Source: Pseudenterobacter timonensis (GTDB taxonomy: Bacteria; Pseudomonadota; Gammaproteobacteria; Enterobacterales; Enterobacteriaceae). From it: a stretch of DNA of 64,000 bases. This document shows positions 9,242-18,749 of the stretch, in pieces. Position 1 is the stretch's first letter. Each line of letters begins with the position of its first letter. The translations under genes were made by a program, and so were the position numbers. The notes under the pieces are model-generated. The model had not been told where the DNA came from. It did not search any database and saw only the letters and a list, made by a program, of their open reading frames with translations. The stretch is taken from the NCBI RefSeq assembly GCF_900021175.1, contig NZ_FCOP01000011.1:1429099-1493098 (forward strand), given 5' to 3'.

Positions 9242-9916
9242 TTAGCGTAATTCGAACAGGTAACCCTGGCCCCGAACCGTGGTAATCACCTCGTTGGGAT
9301 ATTGCGCCTGAATTTTTTTTCGCAGGCGGCCCATCAGTACGTCTATGGTGTGGCTCTCGCGCAGCTCCGCGTCAGGATAGAGCTGGAGCATCAGGGAGTC
9401 TTTGCTCACCACCTTGCCACTGTTGCGGATCAGCGTCTCCATAATGGTGTATTCAAAGGCCGTCAGCTTCACTACCTCGTCATTGATGGAAAACTCGCGG
9501 CGGGAGAGATCAACCTGAAACGGCGGAATGGAAATAACCTGCGAGGCCAGACCGCTGTTGCGGCGCATCAGCGCCTGCATCCGCGCCGCCACCTCTTCAA
9601 TGTGGAAAGGTTTGGTGACGTAGTCATCCGCGCCTGCGCTCAGCACTTCCACCTTGTCCTGCCATCCTTCCCGGGCGGTCAGCACCAGCACCGGCAGCGA
9701 GACGTCGTGGCTGCGCCAGCGGCGGATCAGCGACAGCCCGTCTTCGTCCGGCAGGCCTAAATCGACGATGGCGATATCAGGGAGATGTTCATTGAGATAG
9801 TAGTCCGCCTCCCTGGCGTCTTCCGCATCGTCAACCTGATGCCCCATCTCCTGCAGCTGAACCTTCAGGTGGTGGCGCAGCAGCGCATTATCCTCAACAA
9901 CCAGCACGCGCATCAT
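9242..9916 (-). CDS. phoP: Response regulator PhoP
   Basis: An OmpR-type regulator with an N-terminal receiver and a C-terminal winged helix ([11 protein letters not shown]). The phospho-acceptor is the aspartate of IVDLGLP, D51 in E. coli numbering. Two adjacent ATG codons (9916 and 9913) are possible starts. The first gives the usual short spacing to GGGAG and adds one methionine to the 223-residue E. coli form. It activates Mg2+-responsive genes and its own operon through the PhoP box at 9976-9992. Confidence 0.98.
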   Translation of the reverse strand: MMRVLVVEDNALLRHHLKVQLQEMGHQVDDAEDAREADYYLNEHLPDIAIVDLGLPDEDGLSLIRRWRSHDVSLPVLVLTAREGWQDKVEVLSAGADDYVTKPFHIEEVAARMQALMRRNSGLASQVISIPPFQVDLSRREFSINDEVVKLTAFEYTIMETLIRNSGKVVSKDSLMLQLYPDAELRESHTIDVLMGRLRKKIQAQYPNEVITTVRGQGYLFELR

Positions 9917-9957
9917 CTTTTCTCCCTTATATGGATGGTCTGAATAGTGTAACGCTG

Positions 9958-9992
9958 ATTATGTTGCTGTGGGGATAAACATTGGCTAAACC
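9958..9992 (-). promoter_or_regulatory. PhoP box and -10 of the autoregulated phoPQ promoter
   Basis: The minus strand reads GGTTTAgccaaTGTTTA (9976-9992), two PhoP hexamers with a 5-base spacer. A CATAAT -10 lies at 9958-9963, exactly 12 bases after the box, the geometry of PhoP-activated promoters. It closely resembles the E. coli phoP P1 promoter as I remember it. Confidence 0.85.
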
Positions 9993-10005
9993 GGGGGGGA
10001 GGGTG

Positions 10006-10029
10006 CCCCCTTTCCGGGCGGAAAGGGGG
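10006..10029 (-). terminator. Stem-loop after purB
   Basis: CCCCCTTTCC and GGAAAGGGGG form a perfect 10-bp stem with a 4-base loop, 8 bases after the purB stop codon. No run of U follows, so it may protect the 3' end rather than be a full intrinsic terminator. Confidence 0.5.
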
Positions 10030-10037
10030 AGGCGGGC

Positions 10038-12057
<2,020 letters not shown>

Positions 12058-12084
12058 ACGGGCTCCTTTTAGTGTGCAATCGCG

Positions 12085-13194
12085 TTAAACAGCAGTCAGC
12101 GGCAGCCGCTGCTCAATAATTCCGCCGCCCAGACAGATATCGCCGCTATAGAAGACGGCGGACTGCCCCGGCGTGACCGCGGCGACCGGCTCATCAAAGC
12201 GCACCTCGATACGATCGTCATCGAGGGCGGTCACGGTGCAGGGAATGTCGGTCTGGCGGTAACGGGTTTTCACCGTGCAGCGCAGGGTGCCTTTTAACGG
12301 CTCGCGATCGACCCAGTGCAACTGTTGTGCAATCAGTCCAGACGACATCAGGCGAGGGTGATCGTGCCCCTGGGCAACAATCAGAATATTGTTTTCCACA
12401 TCTTTATCGACCACGTACCACGGATCTTCGCTGCCCTCTTTGGTACCGCCGATACCGAGTCCTTTACGCTGTCCGAGCGTGTGATACATCAGCCCCTGGT
12501 GCTGGCCGATTTCGTCGCCATCAACGGTGACGATTTTACCCGGCTGCGCAGGGAGATAGCGGCCGAGAAATTCGCGGAATTTACGCTCGCCGATAAAGCA
12601 GATGCCGGTGGAATCTTTCTTTTTCGCGGTAATCAGATCCAGTTCTTCCGCGATGCGGCGCACTTCGGGTTTTTCCAGCTCGCCCACCGGGAAGAGGCTC
12701 TGGGCGATCTGTTCGTGGCCGAGCGTATAAAGGAAGTAGCTCTGGTCTTTATTGCCATCCAGACCGCGCAGCAGCTGGCTTTTGCCATTCACATCCGCGC
12801 GGCGCACATAGTGGCCGGTGGCGATATAGTCGGCGCCCAGATCTTCGGCGGCAAATTCGAGGAAGGCTTTGAACTTAATCTCTTTATTGCAGAGGATATC
12901 CGGGTTAGGCGTGCGCCCCGCTTTATACTCCGCGAGGAAATGCTCGAACACGTTGTCCCAGTATTCGGCGGCAAAGTTGACGGTGTGCAGTTCAATGCCC
13001 AGCTTATCGCAGACCGCCTGCGCATCGGCGAGATCGGCGGCGGCGGTGCAATATTCCTCGCCATCATCCTCCTCCCAGTTCTTCATGAACAGGCCTTCCA
13101 CGTGGTAACCCTGCTGTTGCAGAAGGTACGCGGAAACCGAGGAATCGACGCCGCCGGACATGCCGACGATCACTTTTTTAGGGCTTTCTGACAT
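12085..13194 (-). CDS. mnmA: tRNA 2-thiouridylase MnmA
   Basis: A 369-residue enzyme that places sulfur on U34 of the tRNAs for Lys, Glu and Gln, using sulfur relayed from IscS through the Tus system. The PP-loop ATP motif is SGGVDS at 13-18. The two catalytic cysteines are C102 (DILCNKE) and C199 (TGICFIG). The ATG at 13194 gives the conserved [15 protein letters not shown] start; an upstream in-frame start at 13239 would reach into nudJ. It stands 41 bases after nudJ and before hflD, the standard enterobacterial order. Confidence 0.98.
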   Translation of the reverse strand: MSESPKKVIVGMSGGVDSSVSAYLLQQQGYHVEGLFMKNWEEDDGEEYCTAAADLADAQAVCDKLGIELHTVNFAAEYWDNVFEHFLAEYKAGRTPNPDILCNKEIKFKAFLEFAAEDLGADYIATGHYVRRADVNGKSQLLRGLDGNKDQSYFLYTLGHEQIAQSLFPVGELEKPEVRRIAEELDLITAKKKDSTGICFIGERKFREFLGRYLPAQPGKIVTVDGDEIGQHQGLMYHTLGQRKGLGIGGTKEGSEDPWYVVDKDVENNILIVAQGHDHPRLMSSGLIAQQLHWVDREPLKGTLRCTVKTRYRQTDIPCTVTALDDDRIEVRFDEPVAAVTPGQSAVFYSGDICLGGGIIEQRLPLTAV

Positions 13195-13235
13195 TGGAAT
13201 ACTCACGACATTGAACTTCAAGGCGGCGTATTCTA

Positions 13236-13709
13236 TCACGCCCCCCCACCGTTGACACCCTCTGTAAATGGCCAGTTAAATTCGCCGATAACCTCCAGCG
13301 GCAGTCGGGGACCGCTGAAGTAGCTGCGAACGCTCTCCGCAACCAGCGGCGAGCGCAGGTTTGGCGCCTCCAGAATCTCCTGCGCCGTCACCCACAGGCA
13401 GCGATCGATATCGCTGTCGTGCGGCTCGGTGGCGCACATTTCGTCAAGCTCAATGACAAAGAGAAAACGCAGGAAGGGGGTGCGATCCGGCGCAATCCAC
13501 TGGTGCATCCGAATGAACTGCTGCGGCGCGGCGTCGATGCCGGTCTCTTCCCACAGCTCGCGACGGGCGGCCTGCGCCAGCGTCTCGTCCGCTTCCAGAT
13601 GGCCGGCAGGCTGATTCCACAACGCTTTGCCGTTGATGGTCTCTTCCACCACCAAAAATTTATCTTCAGCATGAACAAGGCAGGCGACGGTCACGTGTGG
13701 CTTAAACAT
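13236..13709 (-). CDS. nudJ: Nudix phosphatase NudJ (HMP-PP / nucleotide pyrophosphatase)
   Basis: A 157-residue Nudix hydrolase with the full Nudix box from GHLEADET to RELWEETGI. The E. coli homologue hydrolyses nucleoside tri- and diphosphates and the thiamine precursor HMP-PP. I prefer the ATG at 13709 (MFKPHV) because AAGG lies six bases before it. The ATG at 13715 would leave no spacing to that site. Confidence 0.94.
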   Translation of the reverse strand: MFKPHVTVACLVHAEDKFLVVEETINGKALWNQPAGHLEADETLAQAARRELWEETGIDAAPQQFIRMHQWIAPDRTPFLRFLFVIELDEMCATEPHDSDIDRCLWVTAQEILEAPNLRSPLVAESVRSYFSGPRLPLEVIGEFNWPFTEGVNGGGA

Positions 13710-13720
13710 AGGCATCCTTA

Positions 13721-14050
13721 TTACAGCGGTTTATCAATACTGGCGTAAATGGCGTCAAGCTGCTGCAGGCGCGTATCGTAGGCCCGGTTCAGGCAGGCGG
13801 TATCCGCGCCGCACTGTTTGCGTGTTTTAAGCCAGCTCCGCTGATCGTCCTGCATTTCGCCGCGGCGGCCCATAGCAAAAAGTCCCTTCAGGAACTGATA
13901 TTTGGTGCTCATCACCACATCTTTATCGTTAAGCGTACGATGGGCGCAAATCGCCTTTTCATCGGCCTGTTTCGCTTTATTGCAGTCAAAGCTCGCCGCG
14001 CCTGCGGCGAGAGGAGAGAGCAGTAAGCACGTCAGTAAAATCCGCTTCAT
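13721..14050 (-). CDS. Secreted DUF1311 (LprI-like) protein
   Basis: A 109-residue protein with a signal peptide (cleavage near AAGA/AS, about residue 18) and the DUF1311/LprI pattern: [16 protein letters not shown], then W..R..C near residue 75, a CLNRAYD motif and R..QL. Four mature cysteines probably form two disulfides. Some relatives are described as lysozyme inhibitors, but nothing here proves that activity. It sits one base before the rluE stop and is absent from this spot in K-12 as I recall, so it is a small lineage-specific insertion in the rluE-nudJ run. Confidence 0.75.
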   Translation of the reverse strand: MKRILLTCLLLSPLAAGAASFDCNKAKQADEKAICAHRTLNDKDVVMSTKYQFLKGLFAMGRRGEMQDDQRSWLKTRKQCGADTACLNRAYDTRLQQLDAIYASIDKPL

Positions 14051-14713
14051 CTATTTTTCCTCCAGGGTGATATCACGCCACTGGGCGTTGTCGAGGCCTT
14101 CCAGCGTATAGCTGCCCATGCTGTAGCGTATAAGGCGCAGGGTCGGGAAGCCGACATGAGCCGTCATCCGGCGAACCTGACGGTTACGGCCTTCATAAAG
14201 AGTGATCTTCAGCCAGGCGACAGGGATCGATTTGCGCTCCCTGATGGGGGGATGACGCGGCCAGAGCCACGCCGGCTCGTTCACCCGTTCGACGCCGGCG
14301 GGCAGCGTCGGGCCATCGTTGAGCGTCACGCCGCGGCGCAACGCCTCCAGCGCCTCTTCCCCCGGCTCGCCTTCCACCTGCACATAATAGACTTTGCCGG
14401 TGCGCTTGCCCGGCTGTGTAAGCCGCGCCTGCAGCGCGCCGTCGTTGGTTAAGACCATCAGCCCTTCGCTGTCCCGGTCAAGACGGCCCGCGGCGTAGAC
14501 GCCCTGAACGGGAATAAAATCTTTCAGCGTACTGCGGCCCGCTTCGTCGGTGAACTGCGGCAGAACGTCGAAAGGCTTGTTGAACAAAATTACCCGTCTC
14601 GGCTGGGTGTCGATGAGATTTTTCTTGCGCTGGCTGCGGCTGAATCGCTTAAGCTGGTGATTTTTAATAGAAGTTTTGTTCATGGTATTTTCAGACGTTA
14701 TCAATTGCCGCAT
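14051..14713 (-). CDS. rluE: 23S rRNA pseudouridine(2457) synthase RluE
   Basis: About 220 residues, RsuA family of pseudouridine synthases. It modifies U2457 in the peptidyl-transferase region of 23S rRNA. The catalytic aspartate lies in [11 protein letters not shown], and GRNRQVRRM is the conserved C-terminal motif. I use the ATG at 14713 ([11 protein letters not shown]), which matches E. coli. The ATG at 14683 is a credible alternative and no start has a strong ribosome-binding site. It is divergent from icd. Confidence 0.94.
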   Translation of the reverse strand: MRQLITSENTMNKTSIKNHQLKRFSRSQRKKNLIDTQPRRVILFNKPFDVLPQFTDEAGRSTLKDFIPVQGVYAAGRLDRDSEGLMVLTNDGALQARLTQPGKRTGKVYYVQVEGEPGEEALEALRRGVTLNDGPTLPAGVERVNEPAWLWPRHPPIRERKSIPVAWLKITLYEGRNRQVRRMTAHVGFPTLRLIRYSMGSYTLEGLDNAQWRDITLEEK

Positions 14714-14830
14714 TATAGCTGAATAACGAATGCCTTTCATGGCGTCGGACATTCAGGTACTATCGTCAGGCTCATTACAAATTATTAACATAAGATCAGT
14801 AACAACCAGAAGCGCTCGAAGGAGAGGTTA

Positions 14831-16081
14831 ATGGAAAGCAAAGTAGTAGTTCCGGCGGAAGGTAAAAAGATCACCCTGCAGAATGGCAAGCTTAACGTTC
14901 CGAACAACCCGATTATTCCGTTCATCGAAGGTGACGGTATCGGCGTTGACGTAACCCCGGCGATGCTGAAAGTGGTTGATGCCGCTGTGGAGAAAGCCTA
15001 CAAAGGCGAGCGTAAAATTTCCTGGATGGAAATTTACACCGGTGAAAAATCTACTCAAGTTTATGGCCAGGATGTCTGGCTGCCGGCGGAGACGCTGGAC
15101 CTGATCCGCGACTACCGCGTCGCCATTAAAGGCCCTCTGACGACGCCGGTTGGCGGCGGCATTCGCTCCCTGAACGTGGCGCTGCGCCAGGAGCTGGACC
15201 TTTACATCTGCCTGCGTCCGGTACGTTATTATCAGGGCACTCCAAGCCCGGTTAAACACCCTGAACTGACCGATATGGTTATCTTCCGTGAGAACTCCGA
15301 AGATATCTACGCCGGTATCGAGTGGAAAGCGGACTCTGCCGACGCGGAAAAAGTGATTAAATTCCTGCGCGAAGAGATGGGCGTGAAGAAAATTCGCTTC
15401 CCGGAACATTGCGGTATCGGCATTAAGCCGTGCTCTGAAGAGGGAACTAAACGTCTGGTACGCGCGGCGATTGAGTACGCGATCACCAACGACCGCGACT
15501 CCGTGACCCTGGTGCACAAAGGCAACATCATGAAGTTCACCGAAGGGGCGTTCAAGGACTGGGGCTACCAGCTGGCGAAAGAAGAGTTCGGCGGCGAGCT
15601 GATTGACGGCGGCCCGTGGCAGAAGATTAAGAACCCGAACACCGGCAAAGAGATCATCATTAAAGATGTCATCGCCGATGCGTTCCTGCAGCAGATCCTG
15701 CTGCGTCCTGCCGAGTATGACGTTATCGCCTGTATGAACCTGAACGGCGACTATATCTCTGACGCCCTGGCGGCGCAGGTCGGCGGTATCGGTATCGCCC
15801 CGGGCGCGAACATTGGCGACGAGTGCGCGCTGTTCGAAGCGACCCACGGCACCGCGCCGAAGTATGCCGGCCAGGATAAAGTGAATCCGGGCTCCGTGAT
15901 CCTCTCCGCTGAGATGATGCTGCGCCATATGCAGTGGTTCGAAGCCGCAGACCTGATTGTTAAAGGTATGGAAGGGGCGATTGCCGCCAAAACCGTAACC
16001 TATGACTTCGAACGTCTGATGGAAGGCGCTAAACTGCTGAAATGTTCAGAGTTTGGTGACGCGATTATCGCGAATATGTAA
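14831..16081 (+). CDS. icd: Isocitrate dehydrogenase (NADP+)
   Basis: A 416-residue TCA-cycle enzyme that converts isocitrate to 2-oxoglutarate, CO2 and NADPH. S113 (GGIRSLNVA), the residue phosphorylated by AceK at the glyoxylate branch point, is present. GAGAGG precedes the ATG. The icd 3' end is a known integration site for e14 and phage 21 in E. coli. Here the C-terminus is complete and I see no second copy of it. Confidence 0.99.
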   Translation: MESKVVVPAEGKKITLQNGKLNVPNNPIIPFIEGDGIGVDVTPAMLKVVDAAVEKAYKGERKISWMEIYTGEKSTQVYGQDVWLPAETLDLIRDYRVAIKGPLTTPVGGGIRSLNVALRQELDLYICLRPVRYYQGTPSPVKHPELTDMVIFRENSEDIYAGIEWKADSADAEKVIKFLREEMGVKKIRFPEHCGIGIKPCSEEGTKRLVRAAIEYAITNDRDSVTLVHKGNIMKFTEGAFKDWGYQLAKEEFGGELIDGGPWQKIKNPNTGKEIIIKDVIADAFLQQILLRPAEYDVIACMNLNGDYISDALAAQVGGIGIAPGANIGDECALFEATHGTAPKYAGQDKVNPGSVILSAEMMLRHMQWFEAADLIVKGMEGAIAAKTVTYDFERLMEGAKLLKCSEFGDAIIANM

Positions 16082-16101
16082 TCCTGCGGGATTAAGTGAG
16101 A

Positions 16102-16127
16102 ACGGGAACCTGAGGGTTCCCGTTTTT
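16102..16127 (+). terminator. Rho-independent terminator of icd
   Basis: CGGGAACC (16103-16110), loop TGAG, GGTTCCCG (16115-16122), then a run of six T, 21 bases after the icd stop codon. Confidence 0.9.
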
Positions 16128-16247
16128 TATGGCTAATCATTATTAACACCACGAAAAACGGTGAGCGTCTGGCGAATAAGCAATAGATTTAACGTCTTTT
16201 TTTAAACCTGATAAAAGGGAACCAACGGACTCTCGAAGAATTAAATT

Positions 16248-16256
16248 TGTTATACT
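16248..16256 (+). promoter_or_regulatory. Extended -10 promoter ahead of the Skp-like gene
   Basis: TGTTATACT (16248-16256) is a TGn-extended -10 element in AT-rich DNA about 70 bases before the start codon. There is no good -35, as is usual for extended -10 promoters. Confidence 0.4.
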
Positions 16257-16327
16257 CCCTTTCACGGTTGTAACTATGCTTTCCCCTGCGTTTTTTAAAA
16301 GCGTGTCTAATCTTAGTGAATCTGACA

Positions 16328-16864
16328 ATGACAACAACAGGGCTTGTATCACGTCTCTTTTTTATACTGCTTATCTCGTTCTGCGCGGTATATCTTCTTT
16401 TTTCCACTTTACCCTTTAGTGGCAATACTCAGAAAGGGGGAATAGCCTGTGTCAGCTATACCCGGGCGCTGGAAGGAACCTCTATCCTGGAGCAGGAAAA
16501 CCGGCGGCATGAAAAGATTGTGGCGCTGGCAAGAGAGGCGCTGGAAAAAAAGCAGCAAAAATATTACGCCATGCCTGAACCCCTTAGCCGGGAACTCCGG
16601 GAGATCGATAACATCACTAACAATAACCTGCTGCGCGCGGAGCAGAGTCACGAGCGGAGAATTAGCCTGCAGGTTATCTCCGATGCGGTGGAGAAATACC
16701 GCGTTGAAAATCATTACTCGGTAGTTTTCAACAAAGACATAGCAGAACACGTACCGGCCGGTCGGGATATCAGCGAGGAAATAATTAATCATCTTCAGAG
16801 GATTAAAGTGGAATATGGCGAACTGCCCACCTTTGATGAGCGCGCTCTGCCGCACTCTCATTAA
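16328..16864 (+). CDS. Membrane-anchored Skp/OmpH-like protein
   Basis: About 178 residues. One hydrophobic segment (residues 8-28) is followed by a charged region likely to be coiled coil (LEQENRRHEKIVALAREALE). The C-terminal part (VISDAVEKYRVENHYSVVFN...DISEEIINHL) resembles the end of OmpH/Skp-family chaperones, where a helix leads to a short strand carrying V.....DIT. Skp itself is secreted; here the N-terminus looks like an uncleaved anchor. Start choice is uncertain: ATG 16328 or in-frame GTG 16316, neither with a good ribosome-binding site. It faces the LuxR-type gene and lies just outside the fimbrial operon. The family link is by eye only. Confidence 0.55.
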   Translation: MTTTGLVSRLFFILLISFCAVYLLFSTLPFSGNTQKGGIACVSYTRALEGTSILEQENRRHEKIVALAREALEKKQQKYYAMPEPLSRELREIDNITNNNLLRAEQSHERRISLQVISDAVEKYRVENHYSVVFNKDIAEHVPAGRDISEEIINHLQRIKVEYGELPTFDERALPHSH

Positions 16865-16958
16865 GGCATGGAGGAGCAGGGCGGGGGCGGAGATCTAAGC
16901 CACTTTTCAAAGGACTGTACGCCCGTGTTGGTTGACGCCCCCGGCGCTGAGGCATAAA

Positions 16959-17585
16959 TTATCCTGATCCGCTTTCAAATCGTTGGTCCACGATAACCGA
17001 TTTGATTCTGTGCATAGCCAGCATGTTTTTGGCTCGCATATTTAACTTCTCCTGAATTTTAACGCGATAGGTGCTGGTGGTTTTCTCGGAAAGCTGGAGC
17101 GCCCTGGCTATTTTATTATTTTCCAGATGAGAGAGTTTTAAAACGTCATACTCTCTTCTCGTGAAATGACTCTGCTTTAAACTGTGCAAGAAATGGAGCA
17201 GTCGTCGTAATCGCTTGATATTAAAATGCAGGGAGGAGTAAACGGTGCCATTGATTTTAACGTAGCAACCCTGCTCAATCTCATTAAGCAATACAATATA
17301 CCGACACCCTCTCTTCTTAAGGTGCTTGATGGCTTCGTTTCTTAGCACATTATGCTCAATTGCCACGACGCAGGTAGAGGAAGAGGGGAGATCGCAAAGG
17401 GTATTCACCTCTTTCATTCCTTCGACAAACGTAACGTTAAACCTTGCGCGCGACGTGCCCACGCATAAATAGTAATTATCGCTCAGGAAAATAACGTTCA
17501 TGAGGAAGCGTTCCCCGTTCGGGTAAAGTTTAATATCTTCAGTGCTAAAGGGAATTTCATAGAGTGAAGCCTGTGGTTTTCTCAT
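16959..17585 (-). CDS. LuxR-type transcriptional regulator beside the fimbrial operon
   Basis: 208 residues. The C-terminal third is a clear LuxR/NarL helix-turn-helix (FTRREYDVLKLS...NNKIARALQLSEKTTSTYRV). The N-terminal part has no receiver-type acidic pocket that I can see. The phosphate-accepting aspartate expected of FimZ-like response regulators is not evident, so activity may depend on ligand, partner or expression level. It follows the adhesin gene on the same strand after a 79-base gap with a weak terminator. Regulators at the end of fimbrial operons commonly control fimbriation or motility; that role is inferred. Confidence 0.8.
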   Translation of the reverse strand: MRKPQASLYEIPFSTEDIKLYPNGERFLMNVIFLSDNYYLCVGTSRARFNVTFVEGMKEVNTLCDLPSSSTCVVAIEHNVLRNEAIKHLKKRGCRYIVLLNEIEQGCYVKINGTVYSSLHFNIKRLRRLLHFLHSLKQSHFTRREYDVLKLSHLENNKIARALQLSEKTTSTYRVKIQEKLNMRAKNMLAMHRIKSVIVDQRFESGSG

Positions 17586-17589
17586 GGAA

Positions 17590-17611
17590 TAAAATTACGC
17601 AGCAGCGTAAT
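17590..17611 (-). terminator. Weak intrinsic terminator after the adhesin gene
   Basis: On the minus strand ATTACGC-tgct-GCGTAAT is followed by TTTTATT: a 7-bp stem and short U-rich tail between the adhesin and LuxR-type genes. Read-through into the regulator is plausible. Confidence 0.4.
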
Positions 17612-17664
17612 AGCGCCTCTGACGCGGCTTCGCTGGGGTATTACCGACGCGCGACAGAGATGAT

Positions 17665-18747
17665 TCAGTTATAAATCAGACTCAAGGTGGCCAGACTGTC
17701 CGCTTGTCCGGCCGTGACCTGAGAGGCGGTGCGAACATACTGGGCCTCATAATGGAGGCTGAAGAGCGTCTGGCTCGCCGTACTGGTAAAAGGCTGAACT
17801 GCCGTGCTGTTCAGGGGGACAGGGGCTCCCTGCGCCGCGCCGAAACTGTCGCCGTAGAGAAGGCGTATCCCCGCGCCCGTTGCGCCGCCTTCCTGCTGGC
17901 TCAGGGCCAGGACGTCGTTATTCGTGCCATCTTTTTCCGTTGGCCCAAAGAAGCCGATCTTTATGGTGCCCGTCTGCGGTGACTCGCAGGCCAGCGGTAT
18001 CGTAAAGCTGTGTTTTTCTCCGTCGAGGCCCTTATTGAGATCGCTGACGCTGCTCTGTCCCATGTTGACGCTGATGTTGTTATCTGGGATGTAGCAGCTG
18101 GATTTATGGACCTTCAGGTCTGCCGCCGCTACCTGTACGGTGACGCCCGCCCCGGAGATGACGGTGCCGCTGGCATCTTCAAGGATCAGTTTGCCCGCCC
18201 TGATTTGCCCGCTGTTTGGTTGTTCGTAGACAATTTCCTGCGCGGTTTTGTAGAACACCACGAAGAACTGGGTGGCCATTTGCGAAGGATCGTTGGTGCT
18301 GCAAACCGCCACGCTGTCATCCCCCGAGGCGATGTAATGGACCGGCTGGCCCGCGCAGTGCGTCGTTTCCCTGATGCCTACGGCAAAACCAACGCCGGGA
18401 ATGTCAGGAACTTCGTAAACCGATACCGGGGCGCCTGTGCCGTTGGGCGCGACGCCGCTCACGCCGGAGACGGTCAGCCCGTTGTCAGCGACAAAACGCA
18501 TCGTCACCGGGCCGGTGCCTTCCGCGCAGTTATAGAAAGAGCGATTCTCCTGCCCCAGAATGGCCCCCGAAAGCATCGAGCCGGGTGGCAGGGTCGGATA
18601 ATCTGTAATGGAATAATTCTGGAAGTTAATGATCGCATCGTTCATCGTCGGCGGACAGGTCTCGCCTGCCATTGCCCGCGCGGGAAAAAGCAGACAGCAG
18701 CCTGTCAGCAGGGGGAGGATCAGGTATAAATCTGAACGTCTTTTCAC
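17665..18747 (-). CDS. Fimbrial tip adhesin
   Basis: About 360 residues, the last structural gene of a chaperone-usher operon. A signal peptide ends near AMA/GETC. The N-terminal half (from CPPTMNDAIINFQNY) is unique, as in two-domain adhesins. The C-terminal half looks like a pilin domain: it has a cysteine pair (SSCYIPDN ... LACESPQTG) and a typical ending (SLATLSLIYN). The start is the GTG at 18747, five bases after AGAGG and two bases past the usher stop, so it is coupled to the usher. A GTG at 18771 inside the usher is less likely. I cannot infer the receptor. Confidence 0.8.
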   Translation of the reverse strand: MKRRSDLYLILPLLTGCCLLFPARAMAGETCPPTMNDAIINFQNYSITDYPTLPPGSMLSGAILGQENRSFYNCAEGTGPVTMRFVADNGLTVSGVSGVAPNGTGAPVSVYEVPDIPGVGFAVGIRETTHCAGQPVHYIASGDDSVAVCSTNDPSQMATQFFVVFYKTAQEIVYEQPNSGQIRAGKLILEDASGTVISGAGVTVQVAAADLKVHKSSCYIPDNNISVNMGQSSVSDLNKGLDGEKHSFTIPLACESPQTGTIKIGFFGPTEKDGTNNDVLALSQQEGGATGAGIRLLYGDSFGAAQGAPVPLNSTAVQPFTSTASQTLFSLHYEAQYVRTASQVTAGQADSLATLSLIYN

Positions 18748-18749
18748 AT

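Noticed and set aside
8009..9250. A 413-codon open frame opposite phoQ, and similar long frames opposite purB, pepT, gdhA, yeaH and icd
   Set aside because: They are antisense shadows of GC-rich, well-conserved genes, with low-complexity His/Gln/Arg-rich translations and no ribosome-binding sites or homology.
16030..16130. Prophage attachment duplication at the icd 3' end
   Set aside because: Only one copy of the icd terminal sequence is visible and no integrase gene is present, so integration by an e14-like phage cannot be claimed.
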